Assembly (NCBI GenBank): GCA_025924435.1
Contig: JAICIL010000325.1
Span: 1 to 5,033, forward strand
Source of the DNA: Chloroflexia bacterium
GTDB lineage: Bacteria > Chloroflexota > Chloroflexia > Thermomicrobiales > JALYUS01
Reading direction: 5' to 3'
DNA length: 5,033 nucleotides
A program made the translations under genes and the position numbers. Numbering within the stretch: position 1 is the first letter of the stretch; every line of letters begins with the position of its first letter. The notes under the pieces were generated by a model. That model did not search any database. It had not been told where the DNA came from and was given only the letters and a program-made list of their open reading frames with translations. This document shows positions 1 through 4,604 of this stretch, in pieces.

Positions 1-151
1 AGTCGAGCACGAAGAGCGCGCGCTGCATCGCGCCGAAATAGATGTCAATGGGCCGCGCCAATGGTTCCTCGACAAGGGGATAGAGACGCCAATCAGCCGG
101 GTTGAGGGAACGAGAAACCTCCCCGATGCCCCTCGGGCGGGGATTATGCAT
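1..151 (-). CDS. Possible N-terminal fragment of an unrecognised protein, cut by the left edge
   Basis: On the minus strand a frame stays open from an ATG at 151-149 to the window edge, about 50 codons. Its translation looks protein-like, with a stretch LARPIDIYFGAMQRALFVLD near the edge that is amphipathic to hydrophobic, and its third positions are mostly G or C. It would start 12 bases after the stop of the DUF2231 gene on the same strand, so the two could be cotranscribed. Against it, there is no clear Shine-Dalgarno before the ATG. A GC-rich hairpin (TCCCCG at 120-125 with CGGGGA at 138-143) lies inside it and could instead end the DUF2231 transcript. I do not recognise a family, and the true start could differ. 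The fragment is too short for a functional claim. Confidence 0.35.
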   Translation of the reverse strand, partial: MHNPRPRGIGEVSRSLNPADWRLYPLVEEPLARPIDIYFGAMQRALFVLD

Positions 152-163
152 TGAGGCCGCTCG

Positions 164-676
164 TCAGTCGCCCATAGGGGCGGCGGTCGTCCGATCGCCC
201 GCGGGACGCCCGGAGAGGGAACTCGGCGCATTCAGATGCGCCCCGTCATCCACGCCGACGCGCAGCCGGTCCACCAGCTCGCCGCCGAGCCATGCGGTGA
301 TCAGCGCCAGCCCGATGCCGATGAAGGAGAGCACGATCGGGACGGCGCCGGGATCCTGCGGATGCCCCTTCCGCAGCGCCCAGTTCACGACGAAGAGCAC
401 GACGACGATCAGGTTGCCGAGGCCGTGCCGCGCGCCGATGGACTTGGCGCGCGTGCCGTTCGGGATCGCGAGCCAGTCGATCAGGCCGAAGATGGCCGCG
501 AGCAGCCCGCCGATGATGCCGATGCCCATGTCGTAGAACGCCGCCTGTGCCCACCGCCCGCCGCCACCGGCGAGGTGCACGATGTCGAGGATCAGCGATG
601 TCGCCAGGAGACCGAGCGGGAAGACGATGAGCATCGGATGAATGGCATGCCCGAACAACTTGGCTTTGCTTTCCAT
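164..676 (-). CDS. DUF2231 domain-containing integral membrane protein
   Basis: A 170-residue predicted inner-membrane protein of the DUF2231 family, whose biochemical role is not established. The N-terminus has the family-typical GHAIHPML motif (residues 9-16). Four hydrophobic segments follow, at roughly 15-35, 47-71, 86-101 and 110-131, and the last runs into the family's WLGGELVDRLRVGV motif (129-142). Histidines 10, 13 and 84 sit near membrane boundaries; such residues led others to suspect metal or haem binding, but that is not shown here. The last 25 or so residues are polar and probably cytoplasmic or disordered. The frame is open upstream to 892, but the start at 676 is chosen because AGAGGTGG precedes that ATG by six bases and because the family motif begins at once. 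It is divergent from the aminotransferase across 215 bp. Confidence 0.88.
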   Translation of the reverse strand: MESKAKLFGHAIHPMLIVFPLGLLATSLILDIVHLAGGGGRWAQAAFYDMGIGIIGGLLAAIFGLIDWLAIPNGTRAKSIGARHGLGNLIVVVLFVVNWALRKGHPQDPGAVPIVLSFIGIGLALITAWLGGELVDRLRVGVDDGAHLNAPSSLSGRPAGDRTTAAPMGD

Positions 677-813
677 TGATCCACCTCTTTCGGGGGACAT
701 GGCTCGCGAGATCGTGCGCATCGGTCGTCCGAAACAAAGCGCATGGCGCGAGCGCCGCAGATTCCATGCCAGAGCGAGGGAAACCGTGTGCACCGGTATC
801 CGCGGGCGGTCTG

Positions 814-842
814 TTTCCATGCGACGGAAATATGCGTACACT
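814..842 (+). promoter_or_regulatory. Candidate sigma-70-type promoter for the aminotransferase
   Basis: TTTCCA (814-819) and TACACT (837-842) are separated by 17 bases. Each matches four of six positions of the TTGACA/TATAAT consensus. The -10 ends 49 bases before the ATG at 892, a normal leader length. The surrounding stretch (about 825-855) is locally AT-richer than the flanking genes. This is a weak match found by eye. Confidence 0.35.
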
Positions 843-891
843 GTGCCACATATGACGAACCGCCCGCCGGCGTGCACGAGAGGGGATAGCA

Positions 892-2079
892 ATGGCGACG
901 ACGCAGACCTACCATTTCGCGGAGCGGATGCGGGTGATGAAGCCCTCGCCGACGCTCGTTGTCTCGGACACGGCGCGGCAACTGACCGCCGCCGGGCACG
1001 ATGTCGTGGACCTCGGCGGCGGCGACCCCGACTTCCCGACGCCCGCGCACATCACCCAGGCGGCGGCGGAGGCGATGGAGGCGGGGTTCACGCACTACGT
1101 CGCCAGCAGCGGCATCCCGCCCTTGCGCAAGGCGATCGCTGCCAAACTCCAGCGGGACAACGGCCTCCAGTACGACATGAACAGCGAACTGATCGTCACG
1201 CCCGGCGGCAAGGCGGCCATTGCCGTCAGCCTGCTCGCGCTCGTCGGGAGCGGCGACGAAGTGCTCGTACTGGATCCCGGCTGGGTCTCCTACGCCCCCG
1301 CCACCCAGTTGGCGGACGCGACGCCCGTGCAGGTGCCGCTCTCGCCGGACGACAACTGGACGATCATGGCGGGGCGCATCCGCCCGTACATCACGCCGCG
1401 CAGCCGCGTCCTCATCTTCAACTCGCCGAACAACCCCACCGGGCGCGTCGCCACGCGGGCCGAGTTGGAAGCGGTAGCGGCAGTGGCGCGGGAGCACGAT
1501 CTCATCGTCATCTCGGACGAGATCTACGAGAAACTGATCTACGACGGCCACACGCACACCAGCATCGCCGCCCTGCCCGGCATGCGGGAGCGGACGATCA
1601 TCGTCAACGGCTTCTCGAAGCCGTATGCGATGACGGGTTGGCGGCTCGGCTACGTCGCCGCGCCGCGCGACCTCGTCAAGCAGATCGCCACGATCCACAG
1701 CCACACCGCGACCTGCGCCACCTCGTTCGCGCAAGTGGGCGGCGCGGCGGCCTACGACGGCCCGCAGGAATGCATCGCGACGATGAACGCCGCCTACGAC
1801 CGCCGCCGCCGCCTCGTCGCCGAGGGGCTGTCCGCGCTGCCCGGCGTCACGTGCCCACTGCCGGAAGGCGCGTTCTACGCCTTCGCCGACATCCGGGGCA
1901 CGGGCCTCTCATCCACCGACTTCGCGACCCGACTGCTTGCGTCGCAGTACGTCGCCGTCACCCCCGGCGACGCCTTCGGCCCGGCGGGCGCGGGCTACGT
2001 CCGCCTCTCCGTCGCCAACAGCGACGCCATGCTCGCCAAAGCCGTCGAACGCATCGGTGCCTTCGTTCGAAGTCTTTGA
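892..2079 (+). CDS. Class I/II pyridoxal-phosphate aminotransferase, aspartate aminotransferase-like (fold type I)
   Basis: A 395-residue cytosolic PLP enzyme, of normal length for the bacterial aspartate/aromatic aminotransferase group (aminotransferase class I/II domain). It would transfer an amino group from an amino acid to a 2-oxo acid. The N-terminus carries KPSPTLVVSDTAR and DLGGGDPDFPTP (about 42-53), typical of the AspC/AspB-like (1-beta/gamma) subgroup. The active-site set is complete: N181 in NNPTG, D209 and Y212 in SDEIYEK, the Schiff-base lysine K243 in NGFSKPYAMTGWRLGY, and the carboxylate-binding arginine R371 in YVRLSVANS. The start is supported by GAGAGGGGA at 878-886, five bases before the ATG. 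The substrate (aspartate, aromatic amino acid, alanine or prephenate) cannot be fixed from sequence alone, so no gene symbol is given. Its TGA overlaps by two bases the first arm of the 2078-2190 palindrome, which may have trimmed or replaced the original end of the gene. No pathway partner is visible next to it. Confidence 0.96.
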   Translation: MATTQTYHFAERMRVMKPSPTLVVSDTARQLTAAGHDVVDLGGGDPDFPTPAHITQAAAEAMEAGFTHYVASSGIPPLRKAIAAKLQRDNGLQYDMNSELIVTPGGKAAIAVSLLALVGSGDEVLVLDPGWVSYAPATQLADATPVQVPLSPDDNWTIMAGRIRPYITPRSRVLIFNSPNNPTGRVATRAELEAVAAVAREHDLIVISDEIYEKLIYDGHTHTSIAALPGMRERTIIVNGFSKPYAMTGWRLGYVAAPRDLVKQIATIHSHTATCATSFAQVGGAAAYDGPQECIATMNAAYDRRRRLVAEGLSALPGVTCPLPEGAFYAFADIRGTGLSSTDFATRLLASQYVAVTPGDAFGPAGAGYVRLSVANSDAMLAKAVERIGAFVRSL

Positions 2080-2190
2080 ACCACAGAGTCACAGAGCGCA
2101 CAGAGAAAAGAAAGAGGAAAAGGAGAAAAATACTCGTACTTGTCTCCTTTACTCTCCTTCCCCTCTGTGTTCTCTGTGTCTCTGTGGTTC
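2078..2190. repeat. 113-bp CACAGAG-type near-palindrome (MITE-like or structural intergenic repeat)
   Basis: The left arm (2078-2105) reads GAACCACAGAGTCACAGAG then CGCACAGAG. It pairs with the right arm (2163-2190), with 25 of 28 Watson-Crick matches plus one G-T. The inner half is a purine-rich stretch (2106-2130) facing a pyrimidine-rich stretch (2140-2162), with imperfect pairing right down to TAC/GTA around a tiny loop at 2134-2135. The whole element can therefore fold on itself as RNA or as a cruciform. Similar CACAGAG tandem-word palindromes are scattered through many high-GC environmental bacteria and are often mis-annotated as small ORFs; that is recollection, not a search. It lies between the stops of two convergent genes (2079 and 2202) and could end transcription in both directions. 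No transposase or clear target-site duplication is visible. Confidence 0.85.
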
Positions 2191-2201
2191 ATCCGTCCCT
2201 G

Positions 2202-2669
2202 TCAGCGAGTGACGGTCGCGGCTACGCGCTGCAAGAGAAACACCGGATGGCTGCTCGTCGCACGCGCAAACTCTTCCCGCGAGGATTCCACGGTGACGCC
2301 AAAGTAGCGGCCCATGGGGTTCCCGGTTTCGATGAATGCTTTGAGGACGCGGCCCGCTTCGTCGCTGGGCAGTTCGGTCGCACGGACCGCCTCCGCGCGA
2401 CGCCCGCGCGTGAGGGTGGCCTCTCCCGCTGCCCGCAGATTGCGCACCCAATCCACCACGCCAAAGGGGGCGAACAGATAGCGCTTTCCACCTCGCTCGA
2501 CAACTGATACCGGGGTGGTGCGCGGCTGCCCACTTTTCCGCCCGCGCACCGTGAGCAGGTACGTGGGGTGGCGCCCGAATCCGACGAGATTGACGCCCGC
2601 GCGCAGGAAGGTCGTGGTCAGCACATTCGCCACACGGACAAATCGCGGAACCGGAGATGTTGTCGCCAT
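2202..2669 (-). CDS. Nitroreductase family deazaflavin (F420)-dependent oxidoreductase, Ddn/FDOR-like
   Basis: A 155-residue protein of the split beta-barrel flavin/deazaflavin oxidoreductase family (F420H2-dependent quinone/nitro reductase family, PF04075-like). Members use reduced F420 to reduce quinones, nitro compounds or related substrates in the cytoplasm or at the membrane face. Family signatures are LLTVRGRKSGQPRTTPVSVV (38-57), where the GRKSG..R segment contacts the cofactor phosphate tail in characterised members, and DWVRNLRAAGEATL (73-86), the usual 'W..NL.A.....' helix. The N-terminal 30 residues form a helix-like lead-in as in Ddn. The length is typical and nothing is missing. 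The start at 2669 is chosen because AGAGGAA lies four bases upstream; an in-frame extension to 2792 runs through a REP-like hairpin and is not protein-like. It is downstream of the ECF41 sigma gene on the same strand, across 198 bp, so cotranscription is possible but not shown. Use of F420 rather than FMN is inferred from the family. Confidence 0.85.
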   Translation of the reverse strand: MATTSPVPRFVRVANVLTTTFLRAGVNLVGFGRHPTYLLTVRGRKSGQPRTTPVSVVERGGKRYLFAPFGVVDWVRNLRAAGEATLTRGRRAEAVRATELPSDEAGRVLKAFIETGNPMGRYFGVTVESSREEFARATSSHPVFLLQRVAATVTR

Positions 2670-2708
2670 ATTCTTCCTCTCATCTTTAGAGCAACGATCG
2701 TATCGGTG

Positions 2709-2730
2709 GTGGCGGGCTTCAGCCTGCCAC
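2709..2730. repeat. Short REP-like hairpin in the gap between the sigma factor and nitroreductase genes
   Basis: GTGGCGGGCT (2709-2718) pairs with AGCCTGCCAC (2721-2730) with a single G-T pair, giving a very tight stem-loop around TTCA. It lies 40 bases upstream of the nitroreductase start, inside the 198-bp gap after the sigma factor stop. No T-tract follows on either strand, so it is not a classical intrinsic terminator. The core word (GGCGGGCTTCAGCCTGCC-like) resembles an intergenic palindrome I recall from several environmental phyla. Only one copy is in this window. The remaining gap (2670-2867) shows no convincing small gene. Confidence 0.6.
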
Positions 2731-2867
2731 AGCATGGACCGGCACGGGAAAGACGGCGGTCGTTGCCATTGCGGCGCTCCTTTCGATGGCACAGGTCGAG
2801 TCGGGCGGCGGGAACGCTCCCGTCGCGGTTGATTGCGTGGTCGTGGATGCCGGTCGGGCTCGGGCGG

Positions 2868-3761
2868 CTAGGGCGAACGGGGAAGATCGGGCGCGGGGGC
2901 CAGCGCGCGCAGCTTGTCGGGGTTCGCGACGACCCGGATCGCCTGGACCTGCCCGTCCACGATGTCGAGCGTCAGCACGCTGGCTCCCCGCTCGGTCATG
3001 ATGGTGAGGCCCGGCTGGCCATTCACCGGCGTGCGCCGGTTGGTGCTCGGTATCTTCCGCATGATGCCGAGGATGAACGAGGCGACCTGCTCCGCGCCGA
3101 CAATCGGCCGGAGCGCGGCGGTCATCTTCCCGCCGCCGTCGGTCCAGAGGGTCACGTCGCTGGCGAGCGTGGCGAGCAGGCCGGAGAGGTCGCCGTCGGT
3201 GCATGCGGCGATGAACTGCCGCGTGAGTTGCTCCCGATGGACCGGGTCGGGGTCGAAGCGCGGGCGCCGCGCCTGGATCTGCCGGCGCGCGCGCCGCGCG
3301 ATCTGGCGGCAGTTCGCCTCGCCCTTGCCGACGATGCCCGCGATCTCATGGAAGTCGTAGGCGAAGACGTCGTGCAGCAGGAAGATCGCCCGCTCCACGG
3401 GCGTGAGGCTTTCGAGCAGGACGAGGAAGGCCATCGAGAGGGACTCGTGCAATACCGTCGTATCGGCCATGCCCGGTTCCCCCTCCGCGATGATCGGCTC
3501 GGGCAGCCACGGCCCGGGGTACGTCTCCCGCTGCACCCGCGCCGCGTGCAGGTGGTTGATGCTCTGGCGCGTCACGATGGTGGAGAGGAATGCCCTCGGC
3601 GATGCCACGACGATGTCGCCGCGCCGCTGCCAGTGCAGGTAAGCCTCCTGCACGATGTCTTCGGCGTCCATGGCGCTGCCGAGCATCCGGTAGGCGATCG
3701 CGAAGAGGAGCGGCCGGTACGTATCGAAGATTTCGGCATCCTGAATGGTCGCATTCACCAC
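2868..3761 (-). CDS. ECF41-group RNA polymerase sigma factor with fused SnoaL/NTF2-like C-terminal domain (SigJ-like)
   Basis: A 297-residue extracytoplasmic-function sigma factor. It directs RNA polymerase to a small set of promoters, and its own C-terminal domain takes the place of an anti-sigma factor. Sigma region 2 is at about 10-76 (FDTYRPLLFAIAYRMLGSAMDAEDIVQEAYLHW) and region 4 at about 108-163, with a helix-turn-helix near 138-162. The NTF2-like extension covers about 175-285. Three hallmark ECF41 motifs are intact: WLPEP (85-89) in the linker, DGGGK (208-212) and NPDKL (280-284); the last two lie in the regulatory domain. The start is a GTG at 3761-3759, eight bases after AGAGG; the adjacent GTG is an alternative. 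The ATG at about 3803 is less well placed. ECF41 genes normally neighbour a 'COE' partner (carboxymuconolactone decarboxylase, oxidoreductase or epimerase). Here a nitroreductase-type gene follows and an ABM-domain gene is divergent. The inducing signal is unknown. Confidence 0.95.
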   Translation of the reverse strand: MVNATIQDAEIFDTYRPLLFAIAYRMLGSAMDAEDIVQEAYLHWQRRGDIVVASPRAFLSTIVTRQSINHLHAARVQRETYPGPWLPEPIIAEGEPGMADTTVLHESLSMAFLVLLESLTPVERAIFLLHDVFAYDFHEIAGIVGKGEANCRQIARRARRQIQARRPRFDPDPVHREQLTRQFIAACTDGDLSGLLATLASDVTLWTDGGGKMTAALRPIVGAEQVASFILGIMRKIPSTNRRTPVNGQPGLTIMTERGASVLTLDIVDGQVQAIRVVANPDKLRALAPAPDLPRSP

Positions 3762-3852
3762 GGGGAACACCTCTCGTCGGGGTACGTGTGTGACCGGGCA
3801 CATCGCGGGCCGCTGCGTGCGTGCCGACCGGTCCTCATCGCCCGGCTCTGTC

Positions 3853-3885
3853 AGTATAGTCAAATGGGCGCCGCCGAATGTGACA
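3853..3885 (-). promoter_or_regulatory. Candidate promoter region of the ECF41 sigma factor gene
   Basis: On the minus strand TGTCACA (3885-3879) matches, as I recall it, the reported -35 element of ECF41-dependent promoters (TGTCACA with a CGTC-type -10 about 16 bases on). At that spacing the sequence reads TGAC, so the -10 match is only two of four. Overlapping it is TATACT (3858-3853), five of six to a house-keeping -10 but without a recognisable -35 at 16-18 bases. Either element would give a leader of roughly 85-95 bases before the GTG at 3761. The motif could reflect autoregulation or be chance. Confidence 0.3.
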
Positions 3886-3886
3886 C

Positions 3887-3997
3887 GACCACACAGAGCG
3901 GCCGTTGCACCCGCGGGGCGCGCCCGCCCGGTGTCGAGGTCGCCGATGCGCCCACGTCCTCCGTATCTTCTCCGCGCCCTCTCTGTCTCTGTGGCAA
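3887..3997. repeat. Probable decayed second copy of the CACAGAG-type repeat
   Basis: The right arm (3970-3994) matches 20 of 25 positions of the right arm of the 2078-2190 element (2163-2187), and the ten bases GTCTCTGTGG are identical. Four of the five differences are C for T. The left side is much weaker: GACCAC at 3887-3892 and the nine bases CACAGAGCG at 3892-3900, also present at 2090-2098. The overall span (about 110 bp) is close to the 113 bp of the intact copy, but the centre is GC-rich and no longer pairs. It sits in the divergent promoter region of the sigma factor and ABM genes. Confidence 0.5.
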
Positions 3998-4061
3998 ACC
4001 ACGTCAGGGGATGGGGTAAGCCCATTCCGGTCGCATCGGCGACGGAAATCGCGACCCTCAA

Positions 4062-4070
4062 TGGTACACT
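4062..4070 (+). promoter_or_regulatory. Candidate extended -10 element for the ABM gene
   Basis: TGGTACACT has the TGn extension followed by TACACT, four of six to TATAAT. It ends 40 bases before the ATG at 4111. No good -35 stands 16-18 bases upstream, which an extended -10 can tolerate. The same TACACT hexamer occurs before the aminotransferase (837-842). Confidence 0.35.
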
Positions 4071-4110
4071 CTCAGTGCGCACCCGTCCGCCGTCATGTGA
4101 GGAGGATCCG

Positions 4111-4467
4111 ATGTTCGTCTCGCTGGCTCAAGTTGACCTCACGCCCGAACACCGCGATGCATACCTGGCGCACATGATTGCCCTCGCGCGGCGCTCCCTG
4201 GACGGCGAAGCCGGCACGCTGCACTACCAGATCATCCAGGATGAGGCCGATCCCAATCGCCTCCATGTCGTTGAAGGCTATCGCGATCGTGCGGCCTTTG
4301 AGGCGCATATGCAAGGCGAGAGCATCGGCCGTTTTGTCGCGGCGTATGCGGTGCAGCCGGAAGAAGATGGCCGTCTGCGCTTTCGCGAGGCAACGACGGG
4401 AGAGACAGCGGGGTTCGCTCGCCTGTGGAGCGGAGCCGCGGTCTTCCCGTCCGAGAGCGAGGGGTAA
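4111..4467 (+). CDS. Antibiotic biosynthesis monooxygenase (ABM) domain protein, dimeric alpha/beta-barrel
   Basis: A 118-residue single-domain protein of the ABM superfamily (PF03992-like, ferredoxin-like dimeric barrel). Members include cofactor-free quinone-forming monooxygenases such as YgiN and ActVA-Orf6, and also haem-degrading relatives. The first strand MFVSLAQVDLTPEH, the helix RDAYLAHMIALARRSLDGEAGTLHY, the strand YQIIQDEADPNRLHVVEGY and the helix RDRAAFEAHMQGESIGRF follow the standard order. The family-typical E55.Y57...AAFEAH (to H66) is present. The length is normal, with about 25 extra residues at the C-terminus. The start is firm: GAGGAGG (4099-4105) stands five bases before the ATG. 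It is divergent from the ECF41 sigma gene, so it is a candidate sigma target. The substrate is not predictable; quinone or aromatic oxidation, or a non-enzymatic stress role, are all possible. Confidence 0.9.
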   Translation: MFVSLAQVDLTPEHRDAYLAHMIALARRSLDGEAGTLHYQIIQDEADPNRLHVVEGYRDRAAFEAHMQGESIGRFVAAYAVQPEEDGRLRFREATTGETAGFARLWSGAAVFPSESEG

Positions 4468-4545
4468 CGCCCGTTCAGGCCCGATCGCGGCGATGCTGCG
4501 CGAGAACTTTTCGGCTGCAAGCGCACAAAACCGTCAAAACGATGA

Positions 4546-4598
4546 CCGGAATTGTATCCCCCAGGTCGTGACGAGGCGTGTCTCCGGGGATACTCCGG
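4546..4598. terminator. Interrupted hairpin between convergent genes; possible bidirectional terminator
   Basis: GTATCCCC (4554-4561) is the exact inverse of GGGGATAC (4586-4593). An outer pair, CCGGA (4546-4550) with TCCGG (4594-4598), continues the stem across a three-base bulge. The loop is 24 bases. It stands 7 bases beyond the stop of the oxidoreductase (4605) and 78 beyond the stop of the ABM gene. There is no T-tract on either side, so any terminator role is inferred from position and symmetry. The rest of 4468-4604 shows nothing else. Confidence 0.4.
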
Positions 4599-4604
4599 CT
4601 CAAC

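Larger units (their letters stand above)
3762..4110. other. 349-bp divergent intergenic region between the sigma factor and ABM genes
   Basis: No protein in this stretch is convincing in any frame. It holds, from the sigma gene outward, a TATACT box on the minus strand (3858-3853) and a TGTCACA word on the minus strand (3885-3879). Beyond these lie a decayed CACAGAG-type repeat (about 3887-3997) and, near the ABM gene, an extended -10-like TGGTACACT (4062-4070). It must contain the promoters of both divergent genes. Frames that read through from either gene are shadows: the 5' extension of the sigma frame to 4082 and of the ABM frame to 3745 both translate the repeat. Confidence 0.7.

Noticed and set aside
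120..143. GC hairpin TCCCCG/CGGGGA as a terminator of the DUF2231 gene
   Set aside because: The stem is only six bases with a competing inner pairing. It is followed on the minus strand by just three T, and it lies within the possible downstream reading frame. It was kept only as a caveat there.
592..1734. Minus-strand open frame of 380 codons antisense to the aminotransferase
   Set aside because: Its composition is dominated by Arg, Gly, Asp and Val with no recognisable domain, and it overlaps two well-supported genes.
2101..2194. Small proteins encoded by the CACAGAG palindrome (Lys/Glu/Arg-rich on one strand, Cys/Leu/Ser-rich on the other)
   Set aside because: Their sequence follows directly from the repeated words CACAGAG and CTCTGTG. 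Such peptides are by-products of the repeat.
642..2507. Long plus-strand open frame of about 620 codons across the aminotransferase
   Set aside because: It is out of frame with a complete aminotransferase, very rich in Arg, Pro and Ala, and runs through the CACAGAG palindrome. This is typical of a GC-rich shadow frame.
2568..4019. Plus-strand open frame of 483 codons antisense to the sigma factor
   Set aside because: It lies opposite an ECF41 protein with every hallmark motif intact. Its translation is low-complexity and has no family likeness.
821..4049. Shared 11-base word GCGACGGAAAT upstream of both TACACT boxes (821-831, and ending at 4049)
   Set aside because: Its distance to the TACACT box differs (5 against 15 bases). 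A shared 11-mer is expected by chance in 5 kb of biased sequence, so it is not taken as a common operator.
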